Source of the DNA: Sycobia sp. Sy_11
Lineage: Eukaryota; Arthropoda; Insecta; Hymenoptera; Epichrysomallidae
DNA length: 64,000 nt
Direction: 5' to 3'
NCBI GenBank assembly: GCA_018907035.1
Contig: JACCIC010000038.1
Span: 2,968,001-3,032,000 of the forward strand
The notes under the pieces were generated by a model. The model saw only the letters and a list, made by a program, of their open reading frames with translations, ran no database searches and had not been told where the DNA came from. Made by a program: the position numbers and the translations under genes. Shown one piece after another: positions 48,071-60,280 of the stretch; the stretch's first letter is position 1; the number at the start of each line of letters is the position of its first letter.

Positions 48071-48530
48071 TCCAATAGTTCATTGTAACTGGCCACACAC
48101 CACACCACACATATACATATACGTATATGTATATATATGCATATATAAAACACGGACTCTGTCTTTCAGAATTGCTCTGATTCAAAGTAAAAGTAGCTAA
48201 TATTCAGATACTAGAATTTTTTAAATAGTTTTTAAATTTGCATTAGATAGCATATTCAAAATAATGATTCGTTAAAAATCATTTTGTACATTCTTTCTTT
48301 GTTTCATCAATGAAGTTATTTTTATGAAAATAAAAAGTAAAATAATAATTAATACTTGAAAACTCAATCTTAAAGAATTCTAATTCAAATTCCAGAGATT
48401 TATTTTAAATTTTATATATTTTATGAAAACATTGTTCATCAGCCACATTGTATATATTTTATTAATTTAATTAGAAAGAATATTTATTTACAAATTTTTA
48501 TTAGATTTAAAAATTGTTTTTAGGTAATGT
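48070..48530. other. AT-rich stretch, no gene seen
   Basis: AT-rich with a short palindromic TATA/CGTATA stretch near 48112-48145. Confidence 0.55.
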
Positions 48531-48830
48531 AAGATATTTTTCATCTACATGAAGAAGTTATATTTTCATAACGTACGTGCAAAAATGTGACGTTATATCA
48601 AGAAATACTCGACGGTTGCGAGAGTTCGCGAGCTCTGCCCCTCCCCTCATTCCTTTTTTGCATGGACCGATGACGACTGTGTCGATGTGGCAACGCCGCA
48701 TTTATGTAGCAGCTCTCTCAAATCGGCAACGGCGCGACCGCACATTTTTCGAGCTAAATATATTTATATATTTATACTTGCATATTTATATATTTACGTA
48801 TATCGCACGCACGCACGCACGCACACACAC
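48530..48830 (+). repeat. dispersed repeat B, copy 2
   Basis: Matches 18177-18425 read on the minus strand. Homology starts near ATTTTTCATCTA, is interrupted by about 20 extra bases near 48570, then is almost perfect from GAAATACTCG through GAGTTCGCGAGCTCTGCCCC and CGATGACGACTGTGTCGATG to CGTATATCGCACGC. It ends in a ~27-bp CGCA/CA run (48804-48830), the unexpanded state of the array at 18.0-18.2 kb. The 93-codon frame across it is not kept in the other copy. Confidence 0.85.
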
Positions 48831-48834
48831 TTTG

Positions 48835-48884
48835 CGCGCTTTACATTTGTTTTTGTAATACCTGAAAAACTATTATAAATTATA

Positions 48885-48938
<54 letters not shown>

Positions 48939-50280
48939 ATATTCTATATATTTTTTTAATACCAAAAATCCAAATGAATGAGTTTATTATTATTATAAAT
49001 TTCACTTATAATAATTAAATTTACGTAAATATTATCATATCGCTTCATCAATTAAAAAATTTAATTGAATGACACATAATTTTTATTATTAAAGTATTAG
49101 ATAAAAATTAATTTTAATTAACGGAAAATAAAATTCGTAACAGATAATGAACGGAAAATTAAATTTATATCAGCTTAATTTTTTTACTCAAATAGATATA
49201 GATTAGAAGATAAGATTGATTTTTAAATTTATAATTGGTTGAAAAGTGAAATTGGAATCGTTTATTTAGAAACTGTTAATTATCGAGAATGGTGAATTAA
49301 ATATGAAAAATGTATTCATTGTAGAAGCTAAAATATGAACTCTGTTGATTACTAACTGTTAAACAGAACCAGAATTTTTCGCCTTCAACATTACTTCAAG
49401 TACAAAATTATCTTATTCAGTCAGATCGTTAAATTTTATTGACAGACGTGTGGAATTTACTTCAAACTTCATATATGTTACAATATTAAATATTTGATCA
49501 AAACACTTCTATATTTGTATTCAGATTTTAAATGAGAAAAAATACATGTGCATACATGTTCTTTACGTAGTAGACATAGTTCACATTATTCGCCTCAAGT
49601 ACCGAAGACTTTTTTATATTTTGTCACCTAAATGGCATGCAAACATTAGTAATTGAATAATTATACAATTTAATGCACATATTATGAATCTGCACCTGAT
49701 AATAATATCTTTTTTTATGATAAATATTATATAAATAAGAATAGTTCAAATTTAAATCAAAATATATCGATTATTCGCTAATCGAAGTAGTTCTACATTA
49801 AACGTATTCACATATTAATGCTTTGAATTAAATTTATATATGAAAAACTTACAAAATTATCCCAATTATGTAAAATTTATTATAATTAATATAGTAAAAT
49901 TTTTTAGACGCATTCTCGACATTTAGAGAAGGGGTAAATTTAATCAGAGCGTAAGTAATAGTTATTCACCAAGACTAGAATTGATTGATGATAATGAATA
50001 CCACTTGTTGTTTCGATTAAACATTGACGAAAGAACGCCAAGCTTTTTAGTTATTATTTTCTCATGAATAGCAGCATAACCATTAATAAATCATTATAAG
50101 AACAATTCAAGATACAAGTATATTACAAACATCGCTTAATCATAGCTGCAGTGAACGACAAATGCGAATAACTTCTATGTATTAGTTATAGCCTATCATC
50201 GTAAATCAAGATAGAAAAAAACAGTATCTTATTTGTATTATAGATACTGCATTGTAATCTTACTCATTATAAGATCAAAC
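48835..50280. other. AT-rich stretch, no gene seen
   Basis: AT-rich with a TA array at 48891-48936. Nothing else is recognisable. Confidence 0.65.
48891..48936. repeat. (TA)23 microsatellite
   Basis: A clean TA array. Confidence 0.95.
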
Positions 50281-50309
50281 CGGCTAGGTACGGTACGTCA
50301 CTCTCGCCC

Positions 50310-50310
<1 letters not shown>

Positions 50311-50343
<33 letters not shown>
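50311..50343 (+). repeat. (CT)16 microsatellite
   Basis: A CT array at the left border of the block. Confidence 0.9.
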
Positions 50344-50346
<3 letters not shown>

Positions 50347-50716
50347 TACAAAATATATTTGTTCTATCCCAGATGAATTTCGGACCACGATGACCGATAT
50401 ATTCTTCTCCGCGTGTAAGGTGTTTTTATAATTGCCATTGCATGAGAACTAGATAACCGTCGTGACGGAAAAAAAAAGGAAAAAATGCCGAATTAATTTT
50501 CACTCCCGGGTGAATTTATGGCTCGGATAAACTTGTAACTAGCTCGTAAAATGCTAAATTTCAGCTGACCAATAAAGGTCTTAAACGTGATCCGAAACAA
50601 TCCGTAATTCAGTATTATCCTGGACGCATCGTGATTTATAGTAGTTCAAACAGGGGAAAGTCACATTACCGGTCCCGAGTATTATCAATCAGCCTCCTGA
50701 CACAATGCGCGCTCGC

Positions 50717-50717
<1 letters not shown>

Positions 50718-50751
<34 letters not shown>
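50718..50751 (+). repeat. (CT)17 microsatellite
   Basis: A clean CT array. Confidence 0.9.
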
Positions 50752-50753
<2 letters not shown>

Positions 50754-51260
50754 ACGCTCTCTGCGACATCTATACACGCATACGTATACGCTCGAATGTA
50801 CACGCGCAAACTATAAAGCAGAAGGGCTTACACTGCCTGGGATTCCTCAAACACAGGCAGAACGCGTGGCGCTGCGGGCGAATGGCCCATGGGCGCAAAA
50901 CCCGAATTCGCAATAAATAAGAAAATAAGAATCACGCTCGTCCGCTCGTTCCCCAGTCTCCTCTCCAGGGACAGAAGTATTGGCGCGAGTATGTATCCAC
51001 GTCGACCCTTGGCGAACGAGTCCACCGCGCGGAGCGGACTCTCGAGGACAGCGCACCGCGTACGCGCCTCTGTACGCGCGCTACTGTACACACGAGTACT
51101 GTATAAATGTATGTACGTGTATCTCTATGCAGGTGTGCGTGTTCGTGCATTCCCGCGACGCGGAAAATATGATGGATCCGGGCTCGTCGTCTTTTCGTCC
51201 CGCAGCGACCATCCGTCAACCCCTTTTGAAAGTTGACGGGGCACCCGCTCCATATCGTGC

Positions 51261-51261
<1 letters not shown>

Positions 51262-51300
<39 letters not shown>
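51262..51300 (+). repeat. (CT)19 microsatellite
   Basis: A clean CT array. Confidence 0.9.
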
Positions 51301-51303
<3 letters not shown>

Positions 51304-51719
51304 CTTCTTTTACCTCGGTGCTACTGCTACAGCCCTCGGTGTTGGTTGATCGCTGCGGGAGTCGGCGCCCGCGTCGTGCACCGCGGTACGTGTGTAAAAC
51401 GCGCGCGCAGATTATATGCGCGAGCCACTCGACTAGCACGCGCGATTTCTCGTATCTTTATCTCGCGGACTCTCAAGGGATGGTCGAGGAGAGGGAGGCT
51501 TAAGCATGATTTGTCGTTACTTTTCAAAGGCGAGCTTTCTGTCACGTTGGTGCACTTTGCCGTGATAAGACTTCTGTTCTCCCATCTTTTTAAGATCTAT
51601 GAGATCTTTATATATAGTTTTAGGAACAGGTATTTCGTAAGGAAAGTAGGCACGGAACAAAGTCGTTCTAAGCTTTATAGGAAACGAATTCCTAAGTTCT
51701 ATGTTTCTCAGGGCAATTT

Positions 51720-52250
51720 CTAGCCAGTAAAATAAATTTTTACAATATCATATCTCATGGCATTGACGTATATGCGTATATAGCTATATTATCTTTAGTA
51801 AAATAAAATCTGCTTATCTTGTTATAGATCTTATCAATGGTTGATCTCGATCAATGTTAGTCTTAGAATTTTTCTTCTGAAACAGAAATAATGACTTGTT
51901 CTTTTAGAAGCACATTCTCGAGTTTACTTTTAAACTTTTAGTGACCAAAATGGTTTTTACTGCAATATGTGACTTTGGCAACAGATTGTTGTATGAATTT
52001 TATGTTGAACTGACCGTTACTTTATGTGTATATGCTGAAATATTTGACTCGTGTTCTTGCCGTTTAATTTATTTTTGAGGCTTAAACAGGACATTAAAAT
52101 TTCGTTCAGACTGGACAATTGACAAGCATTTATCAAGTACGTTAAAAGACGATATAGTTCAAACTTCAAACAACACGTGTAAGACTTTTATTCGTGTAGT
52201 TATAACGCGGTGCCTAAAATAAACTACCTCTTCCTTGTCATTTTCTACAT
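51720..52250. other. AT-rich stretch, no gene seen
   Basis: AT-rich, nothing recognisable. Confidence 0.6.
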
Positions 52251-52613
52251 TTGTCAAGGAAAATTTAATGCAACTTTACCCTCTATATTTAACACCGGGA
52301 GACACGAGTGCGCAAATGATTGCGTTTTGCAAAACCTCGCGGGAGTCCCATAAATAAAATCCAAAAGCCGCTTATTAATCATGGCTAAAATTTGTTGACG
52401 ATAAATTAATATTATTCCCATTTCTTTGCAATACACTCTTTCGCCCGGGTCGCCGTCCTCCCTGCTCATTAAATATTCATTTCACGAGGCAAATGACAAA
52501 TGTAATACCTACTCGTCCGCGTGGACGCGCGTATTTGTACATAAAGGTTATATTTTCCCGTCCGATTACATACAGGAAGATTTATATTTCTCTCGGAGAA
52601 AGAGGAGGTGCCC

Positions 52614-52668
<55 letters not shown>

Positions 52669-53045
52669 CCGATAGTCTCGCGTCCAGAACAGAATTCGAA
52701 GCGAGTAAAAAAGGTGTGCAGGTATACGCGCCGGCGCTATCCGGAGCACCACCGCGCCGTGGATCGTGACGAGGGTGCGCACGATTTTTCGCGCACCTGC
52801 CGCGCTCTCGACAGAATAAGCGTAGCCCAAAAGCGACTACTGGCCCTTGGTTTGGTGCTTGTATATAGGAATACGTATACACGTACAGGTGGCAAAAGAG
52901 TGACAGCTCGACTGCTCATCGTATAAGCGCGCGACGTGTGATAAATGACGAACGCCGGACCAATGGACGCATCGTCGGTCGCCTGGTGGTCGGCGAACTT
53001 TACTTCTCGACAACTGGCCCCGAGTGTACGTGCGCGTGTGTCTCA
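52250..53045. promoter_or_regulatory. candidate conserved noncoding element and GC-rich block
   Basis: The left part, 52255-52560, is non-repetitive and dense in AT-core words used by homeodomain, Caudal/Abd-B and POU factors: CCCATAAATAAAATCC, GCTTATTAATCATGG, CTCATTAAATATTCATTTC and AATGACAAATGTAAT. The right part is CpG-rich after a CT array at 52619-52660. Frames (166 and 137 codons, opposite strands) overlap the array and show no family. Regulatory function is inferred. Confidence 0.35.
52619..52660 (+). repeat. (CT)21 microsatellite
   Basis: A clean CT array. Confidence 0.95.
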
Positions 53046-53939
53046 AATTTAAATTAAGTTTTTTAATTTTAAGAACATATTTTTGTCATTTTAAGAAAAT
53101 AAAGTTTAACTATTACATTTCAAATAATATTTACTTAAATTGAATGACTATTATCTTTCAAATTTCTCTATTCTAATATTTATTTTAAATAATTTATTTC
53201 TCTGTTTCAAACAAGTGACAATTTGTTAAAATTAAATACTCTATTTATTTATTACGCAGAAATAATGAACTTAAGTTGTCTTGATTTGAATACATAATTT
53301 TTTTGATATTAAATAAATTTATTATTATTTTTCAAACAATATCGTCTTTTTCAAGAACTTTGTTTTTATTGCAAGTATATTCTTTTTCCATAAAAAATTG
53401 ATAATATTTAAGTACTTATTTGTTTAAGTCCAGAAGAAATTTTGGTTATTGTTGAGAAAATATACAATGGAGTATCTTTGTAATATAGTTTATTTATATA
53501 AACAGGAGGGGCTAAAAGAGCGCCAGAACGTGACGAGCGATCAACATGTACTGAGTGTGTATATATTTATTTGAGATGAAGCGCTACAGCTACACATAGG
53601 CGCCGCGATTGTTGAATCATACTATACCTATACATCATAGAATACATACGTCCGCACTAGTGATTTCTATAATTCCAACAGTTATTCAATAAAAATAGGT
53701 TTCCACAAAACATATTATTTTCAATCTCATAAATTATTTTCTCGGTGATCGAAATCAAAAATTAAACTCCCCCTTCTTCTCATTAATTTTTTTATTTTAT
53801 ATAGTACCGAATTTGTATCATTACATTGTACTAAGAATGGTGCATTTCTAAAGCTAATGTAAAAATGCTTGTCTTTATTTCGAAAAATTCTGCATATCTA
53901 AAGTTCTTGTAAATAGATCTATTTATAAGTCGTACGACG

Positions 53940-53996
<57 letters not shown>

Positions 53997-54060
53997 ACAC
54001 TATATATACAGGAGGATATCGATTTTATATAAAATGAACTCATCAGGTTATATTGGATTG
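53045..54060. other. AT-rich stretch, no gene seen
   Basis: AT-rich, except a balanced patch at 53505-53690 that could be an old repeat fragment. TA array at 53943-53994. Confidence 0.55.
53943..53994. repeat. (TA)26 microsatellite
   Basis: A clean TA array at an AT-rich/GC-rich border. Confidence 0.95.
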
Positions 54061-54438
54061 ACGCCTGTCGTGCTCTAAGCACATTTTTCCCCATATCCTG
54101 ACAGCGCGAAGGCATCAAATTCATTGGTAGCTGCGTTACAAATGAGGGTGAAAAACCCGGGGTGTAAGGGGAACGTGCGCGCGCAAGGCGCCGGTTGGTG
54201 GTTTCGACGAGCGGCCGTCCGTATCCCGTCAACCCCCACGGGTCGGATAAATACTTATTTAACGCGCTTATGCATGCACTAGTCGAGGCCCGAGCGACGT
54301 AGCCCGTAAATCTGTCGGTATGAAGCACAATGCTGCTAATTATATACGTTCCCGTGACGCAGAGCACGAAGCGTATACATATAGCACATAAGGGAGAGGG
54401 AAAGGCGAGGGATAGGGAGAAATAAAGCGAGCACGGAG

Positions 54439-54462
54439 ACCGAGAGAGAGAGAGAGAGAGAG
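54439..54462 (+). repeat. (GA)12 microsatellite
   Basis: A short GA array. Confidence 0.9.
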
Positions 54463-54898
54463 GCAGGCGAAAAGGAGGGAATCCCGCGAACGAGAGAAGT
54501 TTGAGAAAGAGGTGGGGAGGAAGGTGGCGGGAGTTCGCGAGGGAGAACGAGATGGACGATGATGGCCCCGGAACGGCAATGAACGACGGAGACGGAGAGA
54601 GATGATGTACGCCCGGTCGGGGTGGAGGGCCAGCAAATAGATGTACGCTGGATAAAAACTTTTCGGTTCTCGCGCGAGTGGTGAGAAATTTTATCGTCGA
54701 AATTGTCGCCCGGCGTGCTGCTGCCGCCTCGGAATTCGTGCCCCACGCGGTCCGAATTTTTACTCGAATTTGAAAGGTTTTTGCTCGCGCGAATTAGAGA
54801 CTTTTGGCAAGGGGGACGCCCGATGCACGTGCGCGAACGTACGAGGCACGATACGATACGTATATACAATTGGTATAAGGACATTGATACTGCTGCAG

Positions 54899-55136
54899 GA
54901 GAACTCTTCATTCCGCCGATAGAACCGAGTCGAGCGGAGCTCGAGCCTTGTTGCGCGAACAAAAATGACCCCGAACTCCGCCGCACCGCCGAGCACCCCC
55001 CGTACCCCGTTCAATTTCATCCCGTCTCGCTACGGCGCATCGAGCCAGTCTTCGGCGCGTCCGAGCTGGGACGACCCGACATCGGGAGCGGCCGGCCCAA
55101 AAAATTCGCTGATTTATTGCCCGAGAAGCCCGGGCG
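54899..55136 (+). CDS. candidate protein-coding exon (unrecognised)
   Basis: A stretch between a possible splice acceptor (GATACTGCTGCAG, ending 54898) and a good donor (GGGCG/GTGAGG at 55137). Inside is ACAAAAATGACC, a close match to the insect start context, at 54965. It opens MTPNSAAPPSTPRTPFNF and runs on with strongly G/C third positions to the donor. A second frame through the same DNA is also open (145 codons from 54703, ending KKFADLLPEKPGR), so the frame is not settled. The pyrimidine tract before the acceptor is weak. No family is recognised. Chance in GC-rich DNA is a real alternative. Confidence 0.2.
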
Positions 55137-55559
55137 GTGAGGGGAAAGCGTCGAGCAAAGCTCATATGCGCGCGTGCGGAGCGAGCTTGGCAGTTTGTAC
55201 GACGCCCGCCGTCGCGACGCGGCGAAGAGCAAACTCAAGTTGCGCGCCGCTGCGCGTCGCGCGAGAACAACACGCGGAGAATCCGCGCTTATATGCACGT
55301 GTTTATGTGCATACGTTTATTTTCATGTGTGCACAACGCGGGCAGCGTACCGCGAATGGGGTGGTTCCGTACCTACTACTGCCAGGCAGACTGGAGAAGG
55401 ACCGAGGAAAAAAAGGCGAATGAGAAAGAGAGAAGAAGAGAAGGAGAAGCTATAAATCCCGTACCTCCACGTCGTCCGCTCGTCCTGTGCCCATGCTATA
55501 TCGCTGATTTATAAATATGGCTACAGGAAAGTAAAATAACGCGCGACAAACACACGCGC

Positions 55560-55574
55560 ACGCACAGGGATTAT

Positions 55575-55625
<51 letters not shown>

Positions 55626-55930
55626 TATGTTGATACTAGTACAGCTTACGTAGCACTACACGCGGGATATGCGAGCATGGCCACCGAACCGAGTCGGTCT
55701 ACGGCCGTACTTCGAGATCCCTCCCATACTTAACCCGTCGCACCCCCCCCACCCACCATGTCCCTTCCCTTCTCTCGAACGACCGTAACGGGCGCTCTTT
55801 CTGGTTCTGCAACCCTTTTTCCTAACTTCATTCTGCGCTACAGCGCTCGTATCCTTTTTCTGCGCCTCCACCCTCATTTTGACTCTTAATCTCATTTGCT
55901 TGACGCCCATTTTTTATTCATTATCCTGCA
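55560..55930. other. TA array and mixed DNA
   Basis: A TA array, then balanced, C-rich DNA (C run near 55745). The 84-codon minus-strand frame at 55656-55910 has no family motif. Confidence 0.45.
55579..55622. repeat. (TA)22 microsatellite
   Basis: A clean TA array. Confidence 0.95.
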
Positions 55931-56234
55931 CTATATGTAACATGTCTGACATTAATGAATTTATTTACAAACTACCCTAATCGAAATAATTTGTATTACA
56001 GAAATTTCAATTGTTTTCTTTCTTTATATTATAAATTATTCGTATGCTCAACTAACCTATATAGATACAACGTCTAATAAGAAGTTTAACTTTATTTTAG
56101 CTCCAGATCTTTCATTAATTTCTAGTTTTTAATATTAAATCGTCCATTCTATTAATTTATGCGATTTAAAATATTTATTAGCCAATTATTTTTATAGAGC
56201 AAGACTATTTGAAGAAAAAATACTTTATATATAT

Positions 56235-56237
<3 letters not shown>

Positions 56238-56270
<33 letters not shown>
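56238..56270 (+). repeat. (CA)16 microsatellite
   Basis: A clean CA array. Confidence 0.95.
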
Positions 56271-56271
<1 letters not shown>

Positions 56272-56989
56272 CAAGTGCATTTAAAAACCATATTGATTGT
56301 ACTCAATCATCAAAAGAGCTCATTTAATAGTAAATACATATTATAAAACTTCCGATTATAGATTAAACTTTACTGCTATTTTATTTTAATAAGTCCATGA
56401 GCTTTAATTTTCATAGATTAAGTTTATTATATATGAATCAATGATGATTCATATAATATTTCAGAGTTTGACATCAAAGTAACAATTCTAGATAAGAACA
56501 AGAAGACTGCCTGGGCTTCCAACCAGAAAATAAAAAATTATAAAATTAATACATTTTATTTCTATATTTCAATTTTGCAAAAATTTTGTTACAGTATAAT
56601 CAACATATATTCTGGAAGTCTTTATTACATTAAAAATTGATTTAAATTTACTGAAAATATTTTTTTTAAGTGCACGTTTTTCTTTTTTGTTACTTAATTT
56701 CTAAATTTCAGTTTTTTTCAGTTTTATCAAATTTTAATATTGTTTGCTTGTGTTCATTTATATCGCATTGTATCTAACCATATTTTACATTTTCCATATA
56801 TATCTGAGACAGTTCATGGTTTTTTAAGTTTTTAATCGGACGATTCCAGTCATTGATACGATCATCTATAAATTTACCTAATCGAATTCTTCCGATTAAC
56901 TTACAACAAAAATTCAAAACTTCATAAGATTGGGAAGTAGGCCTCTTGTAGTACAATTAATTACACTACAATATTAATAATAATAAAAA

Positions 56990-56995
<6 letters not shown>

Positions 56996-57038
<43 letters not shown>
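56996..57038. repeat. (TA)21 microsatellite
   Basis: A clean TA array. Confidence 0.95.
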
Positions 57039-57040
<2 letters not shown>

Positions 57041-57959
57041 GTAAGAAATGTTCATTATTCACCAAATTAATTATTAAAAAAAATTGAATTAGTGACATAG
57101 TAATAAGATATAATTAATGAAGTAACAAATGCTGAGATGAATTATCCTAAGCCGATGCCTTCAAGTCAAGTGCCAAAAAAATATTTCCAAGTTTTGGCTT
57201 ATGTTTTTCTTCAAACTTTAGACAGAAAAGTTTTTACAACACTGGGCTTCCACGGTGAACATGTCAGCTCTACTCGCTCGTGAATATCTTGAACATCTCC
57301 GGTTCCAGTGTTTTACTAATCTTTACTGAAACTTCTGTTATCTTCGGTGTCATTAATCCGCAACGATTTTAGATGAAATACAATGTTTTTAATTGATTTT
57401 GGCATTATCCGAGCTAAAAAATCTTTTGTCGGTTTGCACTGTTGATCAAAGTTTGGAGATTCCCGCACATTGAAATTACAGTCAATATTTTATACTTTAG
57501 TCATCAGTGAATTTCGTTCAACGTCTACCGTCATTATCCAACTAACAATATAAAAGTGGACCTCGATGTCCAGCATGTACATAATATTCGAAACAAAGAA
57601 AAATTATTTAGTCTCATTGAAACTTGTACTTATACGTTAATTTAGTTATCTTTCATTAATATTAAAAAAAACTTTAATGAAAAATCATCTAAACATTAAA
57701 TTATAACAATATAACAACATAAAAATCTATAACATTTTAATTAAAAAATGCCCTATATAAGAGCCACTTACTTAGTTTTCAAAAGATTTTGTTACTATAT
57801 TATTTAATTTTAATAACACAATCAATATACTTTTCATTTATTTTTTTGAAATCTTACTCATCGATTACATGACTCAGACAAGATACGATTTTATTGAACG
57901 GTTAAAATATCAACGATTTTTGAACAACTGATTCATTACCAAAAATATTTGTGATGGCT

Positions 57960-58193
57960 GAAAATGAATTATATATATATGTAAGGGATTGAGGCTATAT
58001 ACACTCTTATAAATGTTCCCTCTCTTTCCATGCATCGGCTGCTACATGTACGTACTAAAGCCGTAATTGAAAATTGATTTACGCGGTCCAGGCTGTCAGT
58101 CGGTCGGGTAAAGATGAGAAGCAAAGGGAGAAGATATGTGTACGTAGAGAGAGAGAGAGAGAGACGGAGATAGCTGTAGGAAAAGGGAGGGTC

Positions 58194-58258
<65 letters not shown>

Positions 58259-58680
58259 GTGCAGGAAGACCAAAGTTGCTAACTATATTCGCACGACAGG
58301 ACACCAGCAATGCTCTACGTAGTCACGAGGAAAAGTCGATTATGCCGGAAAGAAAAAAAATGTCGAATAATGGATTTCCATGTTTCTGTTTACCTTTATG
58401 TCATACCTCGCATTAGTTTTTTTTCGAAATCTTTCGTCCTGCTGAGAGCTTTGCATTTTATATATTGACTCGATTTCTATCGCGCTAAATAATGGTCGGA
58501 TGTTTAATGAAAATATTGTTTTGCGCGTTCAATAATGCGTCGCTATTTATGAGCTCGGTATATCGATTCGACAGAGAAATATAGAATTTATTATAGAAAG
58601 ACAAAGAATTATTTCACTTCCTCGAGCGAATCTTTCGGCACTATTAGGCTAAAGTTGAGAGAAACATTAACATACGTACT
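57960..58680. promoter_or_regulatory. balanced block around a TA array, candidate conserved noncoding element
   Basis: A long TA array (58197-58256) and a short GA run (about 58147-58164) are followed by non-repetitive DNA at 58330-58600 with words such as GTCGAATAATGGATTTCC, CTAAATAATGGTCGG and GCGTTCAATAATGCGTCGC. No frame is credible. A regulatory role is inferred. Confidence 0.25.
58197..58256. repeat. (TA)30 microsatellite
   Basis: One of the longest clean TA arrays of the window. Confidence 0.95.
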
Positions 58681-58950
58681 TCTAAAAATACTCCGTTGAA
58701 TTATTGTTGACTAATTATAATAATATAAGTTATTTTATCTCGGCAAGAATACAGATCTCGTAACAAAAATCTAATAATAGAACGATATAATTAAGTATTG
58801 TAATAACTTTACTTTTAATTATTGTATTATCAAATACCTTCGAGTATATGAAACCTCGATTATCATTCCCAATAACAGTTTTGCTTAATCGCAGAATTTG
58901 ATTATATGATAGAAAGTATGGAGAAAATTAAGAACTGTATACATATAGTG
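58680..58950. other. AT-rich stretch
   Basis: AT-rich, nothing recognisable. Confidence 0.55.
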
Positions 58951-59229
58951 TAGCATTACACTAGCCACACATCGCCGAAAAAGAAAGCAATGGAAAAGAA
59001 TGACAGAGAAGGCCTGGGGCGTAAAGGGGTACAGAAGCCATACAGGAGGTCAGGACTGAGGAGTATTAGTAGCGCGCGATCTGTGACACAGGCCGGTGTT
59101 CCTACTTGTACACAGTATATAGTGCGCGCGCGGAGAACGAGAAAAGCTTGCACTCACGCGCGGGTGCCGGCGAACAAAAAGCAGTCTTCGAGCCTGCATT
59201 GCACCCCCTACCCCCTACCCTGCCCTTTT

Positions 59230-59232
<3 letters not shown>

Positions 59233-59278
<46 letters not shown>
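59233..59278. repeat. (TA)23 microsatellite
   Basis: A clean TA array inside GC-rich DNA. Confidence 0.95.
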
Positions 59279-59280
<2 letters not shown>

Positions 59281-59626
59281 ACCGGAGGTCTAACGTCACT
59301 TGCAGAATATAATCAGGATTTGTAGCGAGGCCGATTCTCGAGCAAGCTGCCTGCCGGGATGCCTGCCTGCTCGAGGGGGTGGTTTCCTCTCACTTCGCTC
59401 TCCTCCCTCTTACCGCTCCCGCCACCATCGGTGTACGTATATACTTCGAGGAGAGGGTCGTAGGGGGAGGAAGAAAGAAGCGAGGGAGAGAGATAGAGTG
59501 AGTGAGCGTTATTAAGGCGCGACAAGAACTCGGGCATGATGAGCGAGGCCGCCGCGCCAGAAGATACCGGCGTGATTTATGCGACAGCGACATCCACACT
59601 GCTACAGTGAACCAACGACGAGCTGG

Positions 59627-59632
<6 letters not shown>

Positions 59633-59674
<42 letters not shown>

Positions 59675-59680
59675 TCTCTC

Positions 59681-59711
<31 letters not shown>

Positions 59712-59712
59712 C
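59633..59712 (+). repeat. (CT)n microsatellite with CC interruptions, ~80 bp
   Basis: Three CT runs separated by CCCTCT-type interruptions, suggesting an older array. Confidence 0.9.
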
Positions 59713-59964
59713 ATTCCCTCCCTCTCTTGCAGGGCACCAAAACGCGAATTCTCGACGCTTCACCTCTTCCTCCTCCTCCCTCGCTGATGCATCTTTCTCT
59801 CTCCCGCTCTTGATTTCTCTTTGCTAGAACGCTTAATGCTTCCGCGTGGGGGCCAACGCAGCCGTGTGTCTGCCGAGGAAACGATCCCGATAACTTCGTG
59901 GTGAAGAGCGGAGGAAGCGATGGGCCGGACTCTGATGTCTCTTCCACGAGGGAATAAATAATGC

Positions 59965-60280
59965 AGCGCGGTAATTAATATCGTTGAACTTTTGGCTGCT
60001 TTCTTTGATATTAATATACGGATCCAGTCCTTTCCATTTTGGAAACGAAATTATGTAGAATTTTTGAGGAGACTAAAGTCTATCTATAAATAAAGTGGAT
60101 CTATAACGTAATATATCGACTGTTGGAAGTTTGTTTCTATCACGCCGTCGTTGTCCATATCGTAAAATTTAATTATTTATTTGTGTTTCCCAATTATGTT
60201 ATTATCTAAATTATTAACGATAACGAGAATAACTAATTTTCAAATACGATGCTGATTAAAATATCCTGCATTGTTTTATT
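59965..60280. other. AT-rich stretch
   Basis: AT-rich, with GGTAATTAATATCG near 59970. No gene. Confidence 0.5.

Larger units (their letters stand above)
50280..51720. promoter_or_regulatory. GC-balanced to GC-rich block with three CT arrays, candidate regulatory DNA
   Basis: The section 50355-50700 is non-repetitive with words such as GGTGTTTTTATAATTGCC, GAATTAATTTTCACTCCC and CAATCCGTAATTCAG, AT cores in otherwise balanced DNA. The section 50760-51480 is CpG-rich. Arrays lie at 50311-50343, 50718-50751 and 51262-51300. The 247-codon frame at 50980-51723 passes through a CT array and has no domain. Confidence 0.3.
54060..55560. other. GC-rich block, longest of the window
   Basis: CpG-rich, with a GA array at 54439-54462. 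It contains the only frame that also has exon-like borders (54899-55136, listed separately). The long minus-strand frame (216 codons, 54336-54986) is rich in Ser and Leu from reversed GA sequence and is not credible as a gene. Confidence 0.35.
55930..57960. other. AT-rich stretch, no gene seen
   Basis: AT-rich with a CA array (56238-56270) and a TA array (56996-57038). The part 57120-57600 is less biased and may be an old repeat; nothing is recognised. The 60-codon minus-strand frame at 56774-56956 ends against AT-rich DNA and matches nothing I know. Confidence 0.55.
58950..59965. other. GC-rich block with TA and CT arrays
   Basis: A CpG-rich block with a TA array at 59233-59278 and an interrupted CT array at 59633-59712. 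Frames of 74-111 codons are composition driven. No gene is recognised. Confidence 0.35.

Noticed and set aside
50980..51723. 247-codon plus-strand frame
   Set aside because: Crosses a CT array, has no domain or start context, and opposite-strand frames are equally long.
53660..53675. ACTAGTGATTT matches the middle of miR-7
   Set aside because: The seed TGGAAGAC is missing and there is no hairpin.
53610..53680. TGTTGAATC...CCAACA looked like a small Copia-type LTR
   Set aside because: Only 71 bp, no flanking duplication, no primer-binding site and no internal domain; the TG/CA ends can be chance.
54336..54986. 216-codon minus-strand frame
   Set aside because: Ser/Leu-rich from a reversed GA tract; no motif.
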